Notes: a model not told the origin generated them from the letters alone. Shown: positions 1 to 9,465, counted from the first letter of the stretch. The stretch: 64,000 nt of DNA from Methylobacillus flagellatus (GCF_005502435.1 NZ_SCOU01000001.1:496001-560000); one strand, 5' to 3'. A program made the numbers and translations.

Positions 1-6
1 GACACC

Positions 7-708
7 ATGATCCCTTGGCTTGCATCCGACGCCCCTTTCCCGCCACTAGAGCAGGCCCTGCAGGAACCCAACGGCCTGCTGGCTGCGAGTGCAGAACTGG
101 ATGGGCGACGTCTGTTGCAGGCTTACCAGCGCGGCATCTTCCCGTGGTTCAATCCGGGCGAACCGGTGTTATGGTGGAGCCCGGACCCGCGCATGGTGCT
201 CTATCCCGAGGAACTCAAGATTTCGCGCTCGTTGAGGCAGCGCATGCGCAGGCAGGATCATGAGATCCGTTACAACACCGCGTTCGAGCGGGTGATTGCG
301 GCCTGCGCCAGCACGTCGAGACCAGGGCAGCACGGCACCTGGATAGACCAGCAGATCATCCGTGGCTATTCCGAACTGCACGCACGCGGTTATGCGCACA
401 GCGCGGAGACCTGGATGGACGGAGCACTGGTCGGCGGCCTGTATGGCGTTAGCATAGGCAAAGTGTTCTATGGAGAATCCATGTTCCACCATGTCAGCGA
501 CGCCTCCAAACTGGCTTTCGTGCACCTGGTGCAGGCGCTGCAGCAGGCTGGCTGTGCACTGATCGACTGCCAGATGCACACCGCGCATCTACACCGTTTT
601 GGCGCCAGGCCCATCCCGCGAACCCTGTTCGCCCGGCAGCTGTCAGAATTGGTAGACTGTTATGTCGACTACCCCTTCTTCAACAGGAACCCCACTCCCG
701 GATCATGA
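7..708 (+). CDS. aat: Leucyl/phenylalanyl-tRNA--protein transferase
   Basis: This cytosolic enzyme moves Leu or Phe from charged tRNA to proteins with an N-terminal Arg or Lys, marking them for ClpS/ClpAP degradation (N-degron pathway). The 233-residue product is the usual family length. Its N-terminal part has the family pattern with GIFPWF and WWSPDPR (around residues 43-62), and the central part has the FYGESMF motif. Only six bases precede the ATG in the window, so the ribosome site cannot be judged. The stop overlaps the next start as ATGA, so it is probably translationally coupled to bpt. Identification is by strong family resemblance. Confidence 0.96.
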   Translation: MIPWLASDAPFPPLEQALQEPNGLLAASAELDGRRLLQAYQRGIFPWFNPGEPVLWWSPDPRMVLYPEELKISRSLRQRMRRQDHEIRYNTAFERVIAACASTSRPGQHGTWIDQQIIRGYSELHARGYAHSAETWMDGALVGGLYGVSIGKVFYGESMFHHVSDASKLAFVHLVQALQQAGCALIDCQMHTAHLHRFGARPIPRTLFARQLSELVDCYVDYPFFNRNPTPGS

Positions 709-1445
709 CGCTACCCGGCGAAAGCTCACTGCAACGCATCCAGTTCTACGCAAGTAGCAGCTATGCCTGTGGCTACCTGCCGGGCAAGCTGGCGCAGTCA
801 CTCATCGCCACACCGCACCACCTGATCGATAGCGCAGCCTACAGCGGACTAATCCAGCTTGGGTTCAGACGCAGTGGCAAATTTGCTTACCGTCCGCATT
901 GCGAGCATTGCAATGCCTGTATCGCTGTGCGACTGCCCGTCGCGGAGTTCAAGCCATCGCGTAGTCAGCGACGCGCATGGAAACAGCATCAATCCCTGAG
1001 CACCCGCATCCTGCCTCTGGAATTTCGTGAAGAGCATCATGCGCTGTATCAGCAATATCAGCTGGCACGCCACAGTGATGCCGACCCGGCACAGAACAGC
1101 GCCGCCCAATACCGTGAATTCCTGGTGCAAAGCAATGTGCACAGCGTGATGGTGGAATTCCGTGACCAGGACAAGTTATGCATGGTCAGCGTAGTGGACG
1201 TCGTCGGTGATGGCCTCTCTGCGGTGTATACCTTTTATGACTGCAGTGATGCACGCAGCAGTTACGGCACTTTCAATGTGTTATGGCTGAACGCCTGGTG
1301 CCAGGCGCTGCAACTGCCTTACCTTTATCTGGGCTACTGGATCGCCGAGAGCCGGAAAATGGCCTACAAGCAGCAATTCCAGCCGCAGCAGGGGCTGATC
1401 GATGGCGAGTGGGCGCCCTTGCGCATCGCAACCACTGGCAAATAG
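705..1445 (+). CDS. bpt: Aspartate/glutamate leucyltransferase (bacterial protein transferase)
   Basis: The ATE1-related enzyme transfers Leu from Leu-tRNA to proteins with N-terminal Asp or Glu, a second branch into ClpS-dependent degradation. The 246-residue protein has the N-terminal Cys-containing segment (SSYACGYLPG, residues 18-27) and a paired-cysteine motif (CEHCNACI, about residues 66-73) typical of ATE_N. The ATE_C part includes the YLGYWI motif near residue 208. It overlaps aat by four bases. A stem-loop with a GAAA tetraloop about 115 bases downstream probably ends the two-gene transcript. The order aat-bpt is common in betaproteobacteria. Confidence 0.95.
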   Translation: MTLPGESSLQRIQFYASSSYACGYLPGKLAQSLIATPHHLIDSAAYSGLIQLGFRRSGKFAYRPHCEHCNACIAVRLPVAEFKPSRSQRRAWKQHQSLSTRILPLEFREEHHALYQQYQLARHSDADPAQNSAAQYREFLVQSNVHSVMVEFRDQDKLCMVSVVDVVGDGLSAVYTFYDCSDARSSYGTFNVLWLNAWCQALQLPYLYLGYWIAESRKMAYKQQFQPQQGLIDGEWAPLRIATTGK

Positions 1446-1560
1446 CCTAGTTCAGAGGGAATGCTCCCTGTTTGCATCCAAGCTGCATCGCTATTTTCTG
1501 CATCAGTTTGAACTTTTTGCATCACAGTGATTCTTATCCACTGTCATCTCCGTTACAAAC

Positions 1561-1605
1561 CGGCGTTCAAGGGCGAGGAAACTCGTGTTTGAGCGCCGAT
1601 TTTGT
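1561..1605 (+). terminator. Stem-loop with GAAA tetraloop, probable terminator of aat-bpt
   Basis: Bases 1561-1570 pair with 1589-1598 (ten pairs, one G-U). Inside, CGAG-GAAA-CTCG (1574-1585) forms a second stem closed by a GAAA tetraloop. A T-rich stretch follows (ATTTTGTTTC). The structure is stronger than needed for a terminator, but its position after bpt and before tyrA fits one. Confidence 0.55.
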
Positions 1606-1736
1606 TTCAGGGGCGGCACATAGGCCTGACAAACTACGCATGTACACGCGGCCAGTAACCAGCGGCTACCATCAGGTCAGCCTTCCCTATCGCTTGCTCC
1701 ACTTTAGCGCTCGCGCAGCCTGACCTGACCGGCAGA

Positions 1737-2651
1737 GTGCCCATGTTACAATTGTCCTTTTTTGATTCGCGTGTGATCCCGTTGAACAAGATCGTCATTT
1801 TTGGTGTGGGGCTGATCGGCGGCTCGCTGGCCATCTCCATCCGGCAAGCACATCCTGCTGTCGAGATCGTCGGCCTCGGCCGCGATGGCGAGCTGCTGCA
1901 TGCTGCGACCGAACTCGGCGTCATCGACCGCACTGCAGCCTCTATCGCGGAAGCCATGCAGGACGCCGACCTAGTGGTGATTGCCACGCCGGTGGCGCAG
2001 ATACGCGCCATTTTGGAAGCCATCGCACCCCACCTGCAGGCGCACACCATCATCACCGACGTGGGTAGCACCAAATCTGATGTATTGGCTTATGCACGTC
2101 AGGCGCTCCCGGCCGACTACCGTGGCTTCGTCGCTGGCCATCCCATCGCTGGCGCGGAAAAAACCGGTGTCACGGCAGCACGTGAGGGCTTGTTCCATCA
2201 CAAGCATGTGGTGCTGACCCCTGATGCGCACACCAGTGCACAAGCATTACAGTCTGTGCAATCACTGTGGGAAAGCGCAGGCGCAAAGGTGGTGTACATG
2301 AGCGCACACCAGCACGATGCGATCTTCGCAGCGGTCAGCCATTTGCCGCATCTGCTCGCCTTCGCCCTGGTGAACGAACTTGCCAGTCGTGACAACCAGG
2401 TCGAGCTGTTCCGTTTTGCCGCCAGTGGCTTCCGCGATTTCACGCGCATCGCGGGCAGTTCACCCGAAATGTGGCGTGATATCACGCTCGCCAACCGCAG
2501 CGCACTGCTGGCCGAGCTGGACGCCTACCAAAAACAATTACGCCAATTGCAAACCCTGATCGAGAACCAGGACAGCGCGGGCCTGCTGGCCATGTTCGAA
2601 CATGCCAGCCAGGCGCGCAACACCTGGGCAGAAAGCCTGCCGTCGCAATGA
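1737..2651 (+). CDS. tyrA: Prephenate dehydrogenase
   Basis: It oxidatively decarboxylates prephenate to 4-hydroxyphenylpyruvate with NAD(P)+ in tyrosine synthesis. The dinucleotide-binding glycine motif (FGVGLIGGS) is at residues 22-30 and the catalytic-region motif [11 protein letters not shown] near residue 134. The C-terminal helical dimerisation domain follows. The longest frame opens with GTG at 1737; ATG at 1743 and TTG at 1782 are also in frame, and homologues usually start close to the last. None has a good Shine-Dalgarno sequence, so the start is open. Its stop overlaps aroA as ATGA, making a tyrA-aroA unit for aromatic amino acids. Confidence 0.95.
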   Translation: MPMLQLSFFDSRVIPLNKIVIFGVGLIGGSLAISIRQAHPAVEIVGLGRDGELLHAATELGVIDRTAASIAEAMQDADLVVIATPVAQIRAILEAIAPHLQAHTIITDVGSTKSDVLAYARQALPADYRGFVAGHPIAGAEKTGVTAAREGLFHHKHVVLTPDAHTSAQALQSVQSLWESAGAKVVYMSAHQHDAIFAAVSHLPHLLAFALVNELASRDNQVELFRFAASGFRDFTRIAGSSPEMWRDITLANRSALLAELDAYQKQLRQLQTLIENQDSAGLLAMFEHASQARNTWAESLPSQ

Positions 2652-3934
2652 AACAACTCCATCTTGCCGCTGTGCATCAAGCACAAGGCAGCATCGCCCT
2701 GCCCGGCTCTAAGAGCATCTCCAACCGCATGCTGCTGCTGGCAGCACTCGCCTCCGGCACCACCGAGATCCGCGACCTGCTGGTATCGGACGATACCGAC
2801 CGCATGCTGGACGCGCTGAAGTTGCTGGGGGTGCCCTTGCATCATCAAAGCAAGCATACCTGGCAGGTCACCGGTGCCGATGGGCGATTCCCGGTGAAAC
2901 AGGCAGCACTGTTCCTGGGTAACGCCGGTACCGTATTCCGTCCGCTGACTGCAGCGCTCGCCTTTAGCGACGGTGATTATCAGCTGTCCGGTGTGGCGCG
3001 CATGCATGAACGCCCGATCGGGGACCTGGTCGATGCTTTGCGTCTGACCGGCGCCCACATCGACTATCTGCAGAACCCCGGCTTTCCGCCATTGCACATC
3101 CGTCCGGGCAAGATCGTGTTCGATCAGCCCATACGCGTACGTGGCGATGTATCCAGCCAGTTCCTCACCGCCCTGCTGATGGCCCTGCCGCTGACCGGTC
3201 AGGACTGCACCATTGAAGTGGAGGGAGAACTGATCTCCAAACCTTATATCGAGATCACGCTGAACCTGATGGCACGCTTCGGCGTGCAGGTCAGCCGCGA
3301 AGGCTGGCAGCGCTTCCAGCTACATGCTGGTAGCCGCTACACCAGCCCCGGTGTACTGCAGGTGGAAGGCGATGCATCCTCAGCCTCTTACTTCCTGGCC
3401 GCAGGCGCGATCGGTGGTGGCCCGGTACGCGTGACCGGGCTCAATGCGCAGAGCATACAGGGCGATGTACGTTTTGCCGATGCGCTGGCCTTGATGGGGG
3501 CTGATATCCGTTACGGTGACAACTGGATCACGGCCAGCGGCAATGGCAAGCCGCTGCGCGCCATCGACCTGGATTGCAACCACATCCCGGATGCTGCCAT
3601 GACACTGGCCATGCTGGCCTTGTTCGCGGATGGCACGTCCACCTTGCGCAATATCGCCAGCTGGCGCGTGAAAGAGACCGACCGGCTAAGTGCCATGGCC
3701 ACCGAGTTACGCAAACTGGGCGCAGACGTGGAAGAAGGCGCTGACTATATCCGTATCACCCCACCCGCCAGATTGACGGCAGGCGCGGCTATCGACACCT
3801 ACGACGACCACCGCATGGCCATGTGCTTTTCACTGGCCTCGCTAGGCAAGGTAGATGTCATCATCAATGACCCGGATTGTGTGGCGAAGACCTTCCCGGA
3901 TTATTTCCAGCAATTGGGCACCCTGCTAAGCTGA
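2648..3934 (+). CDS. aroA: 3-phosphoshikimate 1-carboxyvinyltransferase (EPSP synthase)
   Basis: It joins phosphoenolpyruvate to shikimate-3-phosphate in the chorismate pathway. The 428-residue protein has the N-terminal substrate motif PGSKSISNR (residues 19-27) and the glyphosate-site motif [14 protein letters not shown] near residue 92. The C-terminal lobe has the RVKETDRL and DDHRMAM motifs, all as in class I EPSP synthases. It is coupled to tyrA by a four-base overlap. In related bacteria cmk, rpsA and ihfB follow directly; here a reversed DUF2061 gene separates aroA from cmk. Confidence 0.97.
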   Translation: MKQLHLAAVHQAQGSIALPGSKSISNRMLLLAALASGTTEIRDLLVSDDTDRMLDALKLLGVPLHHQSKHTWQVTGADGRFPVKQAALFLGNAGTVFRPLTAALAFSDGDYQLSGVARMHERPIGDLVDALRLTGAHIDYLQNPGFPPLHIRPGKIVFDQPIRVRGDVSSQFLTALLMALPLTGQDCTIEVEGELISKPYIEITLNLMARFGVQVSREGWQRFQLHAGSRYTSPGVLQVEGDASSASYFLAAGAIGGGPVRVTGLNAQSIQGDVRFADALALMGADIRYGDNWITASGNGKPLRAIDLDCNHIPDAAMTLAMLALFADGTSTLRNIASWRVKETDRLSAMATELRKLGADVEEGADYIRITPPARLTAGAAIDTYDDHRMAMCFSLASLGKVDVIINDPDCVAKTFPDYFQQLGTLLS

Positions 3935-3974
3935 GCTATGTGACTGAGCTCCACGTCCAATCCAGCCCAGCCGA

Positions 3975-4181
3975 CTAATGCACATGCCCCATGAAGTTGA
4001 TCTCGGCGGTATTTCCTTCGATACGCTGCCAGATCTTTTCATGGAAAAAATACGCCACCGTGTTGAATGCGGGCTCCACGAGAGCAATCGCGCCACCGAC
4101 CGCTACACTGCCGGTCATGACATAGCCTACGCTGAACGCAACGCTGAAGTGCACTGCCGCAAATGAAAGTGTTTTTGCCAT
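3975..4181 (-). CDS. DUF2061 small membrane protein
   Basis: The 68-residue protein resembles the DUF2061 family: MAKTLSFAAVHF start, two hydrophobic segments (about residues 7-24 and 26-46) and a VAYFFHEKIW motif near the second. The function of the family is not established; the hydrophobic pattern suggests an inner-membrane protein. AGGAG lies about nine bases before the ATG. The gene is antisense to its neighbours and sits between aroA and cmk. Its upstream region is shared with the cmk promoter region, which carries two palindromes. Confidence 0.8.
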   Translation of the reverse strand: MAKTLSFAAVHFSVAFSVGYVMTGSVAVGGAIALVEPAFNTVAYFFHEKIWQRIEGNTAEINFMGHVH

Positions 4182-4217
4182 GATGCTTAGCTCCTGTTGT
4201 CACAAATTAAATTAGAA

Positions 4218-4270
4218 TGACGTCATCATGCCGGGGTTGGCTTGATTAATCTAATCAATTGTTTTAATTT
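4218..4270. promoter_or_regulatory. Palindromes and possible cmk promoter between divergent DUF2061 and cmk genes
   Basis: The AT-rich divergent region carries a perfect eight-base palindrome TGACGTCA (4218-4225) and a perfect inverted repeat TTGATTA-ATC-TAATCAA (4242-4258). The left arm of the repeat could double as a -35 box (TTGATT, 4242-4247), with TAATTT at 4265-4270 after a 17-base spacer as a -10 box for cmk. A regulator binding the inverted repeat would then block cmk-rpsA transcription. This is inference from sequence symmetry only. Confidence 0.35.
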
Positions 4271-4291
4271 TATCGATAGATAACAACAATC

Positions 4292-4969
4292 ATGAACACA
4301 GCATCCATTACCGTGGTTGCCATTGACGGCCCGTCTGCGTCTGGCAAAGGCTCGGTTGCACAACGGGTGGCAAAACATCTGGGTTACGGCTACCTAGATT
4401 CAGGGGCCTTGTACCGCATCGTTGCCCATGCCGCACAACAACAGAACGTCTCATGGCAGGACGCCGAAGCATTGGCCGCACTGGCGCGCGGTCTGCATAT
4501 CGAATTCCACGGCGAAGATGTCCTCGTCAATGGACAGGACGTAGGGGACGCCATCCGTAGTGAGGCCATGGGCAAAGGGGCCTCGGAAGTGGCCGTGCAT
4601 GGCCCGCTACGCGCCGCCCTGCTGGATGTGCAACACGATTTCCGCCAGGCACCGGGCCTGGTCGCCGATGGCCGCGACATGGCAACGGTGGTGTTCCCGG
4701 ACGCCGCCATCAAGATCTTCCTGACCGCTGCCGTGGAGATCCGCGCCGAGCGCCGTTACAAACAACTGCTGGCAAAAGGTGCAGCAGCAGACCTCTCCAC
4801 CATACTGGAAGACCTCAAAGCCCGCGACGCACGCGACCAACAGCGTGCCGCAGCGCCACTGGTGCAAGCAGAAGATGCCGTACTACTGGACACCAGCGCC
4901 ATCGATCTTGAGCAAAGTGTTGCGCAAGCGATTGAAATAGTAGCAAACAACAAAACTATTGCGCTATAA
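4292..4969 (+). CDS. cmk: Cytidylate kinase
   Basis: It phosphorylates CMP and dCMP to the diphosphates with ATP in the cytosol. The 225-residue product has the P-loop GPSASGKGS (residues 13-21) followed by the YLDSGALYR motif that binds the nucleotide. An Arg-rich lid follows (RYKQLL, around residue 150). The gene precedes rpsA as in many proteobacteria. A strong intrinsic terminator-like hairpin lies between them, so rpsA must be made by read-through, by its own promoter, or both. Confidence 0.96.
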   Translation: MNTASITVVAIDGPSASGKGSVAQRVAKHLGYGYLDSGALYRIVAHAAQQQNVSWQDAEALAALARGLHIEFHGEDVLVNGQDVGDAIRSEAMGKGASEVAVHGPLRAALLDVQHDFRQAPGLVADGRDMATVVFPDAAIKIFLTAAVEIRAERRYKQLLAKGAAADLSTILEDLKARDARDQQRAAAPLVQAEDAVLLDTSAIDLEQSVAQAIEIVANNKTIAL

Positions 4970-5059
4970 TTACATTTTGAATTACCCCTTGATTTACAAG
5001 CGCTTGCGCCTTTTTGGCAAGCCAGGCGTCCTGACTTGAACACGGGATGCACGTCGGCG

Positions 5060-5090
5060 CCGTGAGCACCTTACGCTCACGGTTTTTTTA
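5060..5090 (+). terminator. Intrinsic terminator or attenuator between cmk and rpsA
   Basis: CCGTGAGC (5060-5067) pairs with GCTCACGG (5075-5082) across a seven-base loop, followed directly by seven T. A second small hairpin (CCCGC/GCGGG, about 5097-5112) follows in the rpsA leader. The first has all features of a Rho-independent terminator. Confidence 0.8.
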
Positions 5091-5131
5091 ATTGACCCGC
5101 TGCACGGCGGGATTATTTAGGTACTTTTTTA

Positions 5132-6832
5132 ATGACTAACCTTTCAACCCCCTCCATGGAAAGCTTTGCCGCACTGTTTGAAGAGAGCCTTGAGCGTCAG
5201 GAAATGCGCTCCGGTGAAGTCATCACTGCAGAAGTGGTGTCCGTGGATTCCGATTTCGTCATCGTCAACGCCGGCCTCAAATCCGAGAGCGTGATCGCTG
5301 CCAGCGAGTTCCTGAACGACCGCGGCGAATTGGAAGTTAACGTTGGCGACTTCGTAAAAGTCTGCATCGAATCCCTGGAAGATGGCTATGGTTCCACCAA
5401 GCTGTCCCGCGAAAAGGCCAAGCGCCTGGCGGCATGGCTGGATCTGGAAGAAGCCATGAACGAAGCCCGCGTCATCAAGGGCATGGTCAATGGCCGCGTC
5501 AAGGGCGGCCTGACCGTTCTGGTAAACGGCATCCGTGCCTTCCTGCCGGGCTCGCTGGTTGACCTGCGTCCAGTCAAGGACACCACGCCTTACGAAAACA
5601 AGGAATGGGATTTCAAGGTCATCAAGCTGGATCGCAAGCGTAACAACGTGGTGGTTTCCCGTCGTGCCGTGCTGGAAGAAAGCATGGGCGCAGACCGCGA
5701 AGCACTGCTGGCCAACCTGAAGGAAGGCGCAGTGGTCAAGGGCATCGTCAAGAACATCACCGACTACGGCGCGTTCGTGGATCTGGGTGGTATCGACGGC
5801 CTGCTGCACATCACCGATCTGGCATGGCGCCGTGTCAAGCACCCATCCGAAGTGCTGACCGTAGGTGAAGAAGTCGAAGCCAAGATCCTGAAGTTCGATC
5901 AAGAGAAGAACCGCGTTTCCCTAGGCATCAAGCAACTGGGTGATGATCCATGGGTCGCACTGAGCCGCCGTTACCCAACCAGCACCCGCCTGTTCGGCAA
6001 GGTGACCAACCTGACCGACTACGGTGCGTTCGTCGAGATCGAGCCAGGTATCGAAGGTCTGGTCCACGTGTCCGAAATGGATTGGACCAACAAGAACGTG
6101 CATCCTGCCAAGATCGCCCAACTGGGTGACGAAGTAGAAGTCATGATTCTGGAGATCGACGAAGACCGTCGTCGCCTGTCCCTGGGCATGAAGCAATGCC
6201 AGGCTAATCCATGGGATGATTTTGCTGCTTCCCACAAGAAGGGTGACAAGGTCAGCGGTCAGATCAAGTCCATCACCGACTTCGGTGTGTTCATCGGTCT
6301 GCCTGGTGGCATCGATGGCCTGGTCCACCTGTCCGACCTGTCCTGGAACCAGACTGGCGAAGAAGCCATCCGCAACTTCAAGAAGGGTGACGAACTGTCC
6401 GCCATCGTGCTGAGCATCGATGTCGAGAAGGAGCGTATCTCCCTGGGCGTCAAGCAAATGGACAATGATCCATTCAATGCTTACACCACCGTCAATGACA
6501 AGGGCGCTGTCGTCAAGGGCACCGTTAAGGCTGTTGAAGAAAAGGGTGCTGTGATTCAGCTGGACGGCGAAGTTGAAGGTTATGTACGTGCTTCCGAAAT
6601 CTCCAAGGAGAAGGTCACGGATGTGGCCAGCGTACTGAGCGTAGGCCAGGAGATCGAAGCACGCATCACCAACATCGACCGCAAGAGCCGTAGCATCAGC
6701 CTGTCCATCAAGGCCAAGGACCAAGCCGACGAAGCCGACGTCATGCAAAAGCTCAGCAATGAGGGTGCCGCAGGCACCACCAACCTGGGCGCACTGCTGA
6801 AAGCCAAGCTGGACGGCAAGAACAACGAGTAA
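5132..6832 (+). CDS. rpsA: 30S ribosomal protein S1
   Basis: S1 binds mRNA on the small ribosomal subunit and is needed to initiate translation on structured messages. The 566-residue protein carries six S1 (OB-fold) repeats. The later ones show the family pattern of [20 protein letters not shown] and [10 protein letters not shown], each followed by GL(L/V)H(I/V)(T/S). The length matches proteobacterial S1. The ATG lies in an AT-rich leader with only a weak AGG upstream. The cmk terminator and a small hairpin in the leader could serve S1 autoregulation, as known for E. coli rpsA; that link is inference here. ihfB follows 26 bases later. Confidence 0.97.
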   Translation: MTNLSTPSMESFAALFEESLERQEMRSGEVITAEVVSVDSDFVIVNAGLKSESVIAASEFLNDRGELEVNVGDFVKVCIESLEDGYGSTKLSREKAKRLAAWLDLEEAMNEARVIKGMVNGRVKGGLTVLVNGIRAFLPGSLVDLRPVKDTTPYENKEWDFKVIKLDRKRNNVVVSRRAVLEESMGADREALLANLKEGAVVKGIVKNITDYGAFVDLGGIDGLLHITDLAWRRVKHPSEVLTVGEEVEAKILKFDQEKNRVSLGIKQLGDDPWVALSRRYPTSTRLFGKVTNLTDYGAFVEIEPGIEGLVHVSEMDWTNKNVHPAKIAQLGDEVEVMILEIDEDRRRLSLGMKQCQANPWDDFAASHKKGDKVSGQIKSITDFGVFIGLPGGIDGLVHLSDLSWNQTGEEAIRNFKKGDELSAIVLSIDVEKERISLGVKQMDNDPFNAYTTVNDKGAVVKGTVKAVEEKGAVIQLDGEVEGYVRASEISKEKVTDVASVLSVGQEIEARITNIDRKSRSISLSIKAKDQADEADVMQKLSNEGAAGTTNLGALLKAKLDGKNNE

Positions 6833-6858
6833 GTTGTTCAAGAGTTAAAGGCCTCACC

Positions 6859-7140
6859 ATGACAAAATCAGAGCTGATTGCCAACCTGGCAGCCCGATTC
6901 CCGCAACTGGTGGTCAAGGATGCCGAACTTTCGGTCAAAACCATCCTTGACGCCATGGCGGATAATCTGGCCACAGGTGAACGTATCGAGATCCGGGGCT
7001 TCGGTAGTTTCAGTTTGAACTACCGCCCTCCTCGTCTGGGCCGCAACCCCAAGACTGGCACCAAGGTGCAGGTACCCGAGAAGTATGTACCGCATTTCAA
7101 GGCTGGCAAGGAATTGCGCGAACGCGTCGATCTCGAATAA
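6859..7140 (+). CDS. ihfB: Integration host factor beta subunit
   Basis: IHF is a heterodimeric DNA-bending protein used in recombination, replication and sigma54-dependent transcription. This 93-residue subunit has the HU/IHF fold signature with [21 protein letters not shown] (split here as GFGSF at residues 50-54 and GRNPKTG at 61-67), including the proline that inserts into DNA. Its position after rpsA is conserved in proteobacteria. AAGG lies ten bases before the ATG. Two hairpins follow, the second a clear terminator. Confidence 0.96.
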   Translation: MTKSELIANLAARFPQLVVKDAELSVKTILDAMADNLATGERIEIRGFGSFSLNYRPPRLGRNPKTGTKVQVPEKYVPHFKAGKELRERVDLE

Positions 7141-7151
7141 GCCTATGTACT

Positions 7152-7220
7152 TTGTGCGGCGGACGCAGTATTCGCCGCACAACCCCCTACAACGACAGCC
7201 TCTGTGCTGTCGTTTTTTTA
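7152..7220 (+). terminator. Tandem hairpins ending the rpsA-ihfB transcript
   Basis: The first hairpin is a perfect ten-base stem (7152-7161 with 7173-7182). The second pairs ACGACAGC (7192-7199) with GCTGTCGT (7206-7213) and runs into seven T, a classical Rho-independent terminator. Confidence 0.88.
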
Positions 7221-7263
7221 TGTCTGTCAGTTCACATCGCCAGCTTCAGCGCTACACCCAAGA

Positions 7264-7292
7264 TTAACGTTAGCGCCCGGCTAAGGTAGAAT
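7264..7292 (+). promoter_or_regulatory. Possible sigma70 promoter of lapA
   Basis: TTAACG (7264-7269) and TAGAAT (7287-7292) are separated by 17 bases. The predicted start of transcription, about seven bases after the -10 box, falls on or next to the lapA ATG at 7299. If real, lapA would be read from a leaderless or nearly leaderless mRNA. Confidence 0.4.
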
Positions 7293-7298
7293 CAGGGG

Positions 7299-7556
7299 AT
7301 GCGAGCCACTTATCTGTTTTTCACTGCTGTCCTGTTCATCCTACTGCTCGGCTTTGCGCTCAAAAATGCCGACCTGGTCGAACTGCAGTACTACCTGGGA
7401 TTCAGCTGGCGCGCACCTTTGTCGCTGATGCTGCTGATCACCTTTGGTCTGGGCATCCTGTTCGGCATCCTTGCCTGCCTGACCCCGCTGATCCGTCAGC
7501 GCCGTCAACTGCTGGCCTACCAGCGCGAACTGAAATCCCTGCGCGGCGACAGCTGA
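7299..7556 (+). CDS. lapA: Lipopolysaccharide assembly protein A domain protein
   Basis: The 85-residue inner-membrane protein has two hydrophobic segments (about residues 5-21 and 41-63) and the LapA/DUF1049 pattern, including KNAD followed by EL(Q/N)YYLG. A basic cytoplasmic tail follows. In E. coli LapA works beside LapB, which controls LpxC turnover and so the rate of LPS synthesis. A GGGG run abuts the ATG too closely to be a useful Shine-Dalgarno site, in line with a possible leaderless start. lapB begins 24 bases downstream. Confidence 0.9.
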   Translation: MRATYLFFTAVLFILLLGFALKNADLVELQYYLGFSWRAPLSLMLLITFGLGILFGILACLTPLIRQRRQLLAYQRELKSLRGDS

Positions 7557-7580
7557 CGCTCACCCTGGAAAGAACCTCAC

Positions 7581-8738
7581 ATGGAATTCGAACTCTGGTG
7601 GCTACTGGTATTGCCACTGTTCTTCACGCTAGGATGGCTGGCCGCCCGCGTCGACATCAAGCAGCTGCTGTCCGAATCCAGCCAGTTGCCTGCCGCTTAT
7701 TTCAAGGGCCTCAATTTCCTGATCAGCGACCAGCATGACAAAGCCGTGGAGGCTTTTGTAGAGGCCGTGGAAGCCAACGCTGACTCCATCGAACTGCATT
7801 TCGCGCTAGGCAGCTTGTTCCGCCGTCGCGGTGAGGTGGATCGCGCCATCCACCTGCACCTGAGCCTGCTGGAACGCAAGGAACTGCCAGACCTGCAGAA
7901 GCAGGCGGTGATGGCCGAGCTGGCACAGGACTACCTCAAGGCAGGCTTGCTGGATCGTGCCGAAGAATTATATAAATCCCTGACTGACAGCCGCTACAAG
8001 CAGCCTGCGCTGCGTGCGCTGCTGGAGATCTTCGTGCGCGAACGCGAGTGGGAACGTGCCATCGGCATCGCTACCGAGCTAGAACGCATGTCCGGCGTGC
8101 CATTCCGTAAGGAGATCGCGCAGTACTACTGCGAGCTGGCGGTAAAAGCCATCCTCAACAATGACAGCGACAACGCACGCGCCAAGCTGCAACAGGCACT
8201 GTCGGCCAATGCCAACTGTGTACGTGCCAATGTCATGCTGGGCGAGATCGCCGCCACGGCGGGCGAACACGAACTGGCCATCTCGGCCTGGAAGCACATC
8301 GAATTCCAGCAGCCGGATTATCTGGGCCTGGTCGCCAACAAGCTGATCGCCAGCTACCGCGCGCTGGGGCGCATGCAGGAGGGCCTCAATCTGCTCAACA
8401 CCTACCTGCAGACCTACAAGACGCCAGCCCTGCGCAGCGTGCTGTATGAACTGACCCTGCTCGAACACGGCGCCGAAAGCGCAGCGCGACTGGCGCGTGA
8501 CGAGCTGGCCAAGAAACCCAGCCTGAAGACGCTGGACCAGCTGTTGCAAGCGCGCGCAGCGCTGGAACAAAGCGCAGACACCCATCTGATGCAGCAGACC
8601 GTGAAACTGGCACTGGGCAACCGCAATGCCTACTGCTGCAGCCAGTGCGGTTTCCGCGCACGTCACTATCACTGGCAATGCCCGGCCTGCAACACCTGGG
8701 AATCCCTGCCGGCAGACCCGGAAGAAAGTAACACATGA
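7581..8738 (+). CDS. lapB: Lipopolysaccharide assembly protein B
   Basis: LapB (YciM) is anchored in the inner membrane and directs FtsH to degrade LpxC, setting the balance of LPS and phospholipid synthesis. The 385-residue protein starts with a membrane anchor (residues 4-20), continues with TPR repeats over about residues 35-330, and ends in a rubredoxin-type zinc or iron knuckle (CSQC...CPAC, near residues 353-371). All three parts are in the family order. It follows lapA and overlaps pyrF by four bases (ATGA). Confidence 0.95.
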   Translation: MEFELWWLLVLPLFFTLGWLAARVDIKQLLSESSQLPAAYFKGLNFLISDQHDKAVEAFVEAVEANADSIELHFALGSLFRRRGEVDRAIHLHLSLLERKELPDLQKQAVMAELAQDYLKAGLLDRAEELYKSLTDSRYKQPALRALLEIFVREREWERAIGIATELERMSGVPFRKEIAQYYCELAVKAILNNDSDNARAKLQQALSANANCVRANVMLGEIAATAGEHELAISAWKHIEFQQPDYLGLVANKLIASYRALGRMQEGLNLLNTYLQTYKTPALRSVLYELTLLEHGAESAARLARDELAKKPSLKTLDQLLQARAALEQSADTHLMQQTVKLALGNRNAYCCSQCGFRARHYHWQCPACNTWESLPADPEESNT

Positions 8739-9433
8739 GTCATGACCCCAAGATCGTCGTCGCACTGGACTATGCGGATGCCGCCTCTGCGCTGGCACTG
8801 GCCAGTCAGCTCGACCCCCGCCTGTGCCGCGTCAAGGTCGGTAAAGAGCTGTTCACTGCCAGCGGGCCGCAGCTGATCGAGGCTTTACATAAGCTCGGGC
8901 ACCAGGTGTTTCTGGATCTGAAATTCCATGACATCCCGACCACGGTAGGCAAAGCCTGCGAAGCCGCCAGTCGGCTGGGCGTATGGATGCTGAACGTGCA
9001 TGCCTCAGGCGGCATCGCCATGATGCAGGCGGCACGTGAAGGCGTATTGCGCAGTGGACAATTGCCGTTGCTGATCGCAGTAACTGTATTGACCAGTATG
9101 GATCAACAAGGATTGAATGCGCTCGGCGTGCAGCGCAGCGTGGTGGAGCAGGTGGAACACCTAGCGGGCATGACGCAGCTAGCCGGGCTGGACGGCGTGG
9201 TGTGTTCGGCTCAGGAAGCGGCCATGCTGAGAGCACGGCATGGTAAGGATTTCTGCCTGGTCACCCCCGGCATACGTCCTGCCGATGCCAGCCTGGACGA
9301 CCAGTCGCGTGTGGTCACGCCGCAGCAAGCCTTGCGCGATGGCGCCAGCTACCTGGTGATCGGGCGCCCCATCACCAAAGCCGCTGATCCTTTGCTGGCA
9401 CTGCAAACCATACAGGCCAGCATCATCGCCTAG
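8735..9433 (+). CDS. pyrF: Orotidine 5'-phosphate decarboxylase
   Basis: It makes UMP from OMP, the last step of de novo pyrimidine synthesis. The 232-residue barrel has the catalytic motif [11 protein letters not shown] (about residues 62-72) containing the Asp-Lys-Asp charge network, and the phosphate-binding C-terminal IGRPIT. It is coupled to lapB by ATGA, a gene order also seen in other proteobacteria (for example near yciM-pyrF in E. coli). A short hairpin without a T-run follows. Confidence 0.96.
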   Translation: MSHDPKIVVALDYADAASALALASQLDPRLCRVKVGKELFTASGPQLIEALHKLGHQVFLDLKFHDIPTTVGKACEAASRLGVWMLNVHASGGIAMMQAAREGVLRSGQLPLLIAVTVLTSMDQQGLNALGVQRSVVEQVEHLAGMTQLAGLDGVVCSAQEAAMLRARHGKDFCLVTPGIRPADASLDDQSRVVTPQQALRDGASYLVIGRPITKAADPLLALQTIQASIIA

Positions 9434-9445
9434 CCTGCTTTGGTC

Positions 9446-9465
9446 AGTCCCGCCTTTGCGGGACT
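9446..9465. terminator. Hairpin between convergent pyrF and amiC
   Basis: AGTCCCGC (9446-9453) pairs with GCGGGACT (9458-9465) over a four-base loop. There is no T-run on either side, so it is a weak or Rho-assisted terminator, placed where two convergent genes meet. Confidence 0.45.

Noticed and set aside
1472-1723. 83-codon frame between bpt and tyrA, considered as a leader peptide
   Set aside because: It spans the bpt hairpin, lacks runs of Tyr or Phe codons and has no ribosome site.
5144-6841. Two long minus-strand open frames (252 and 306 codons) opposite rpsA
   Set aside because: They mirror the S1 repeats and owe their length to strong codon bias in a highly expressed gene.
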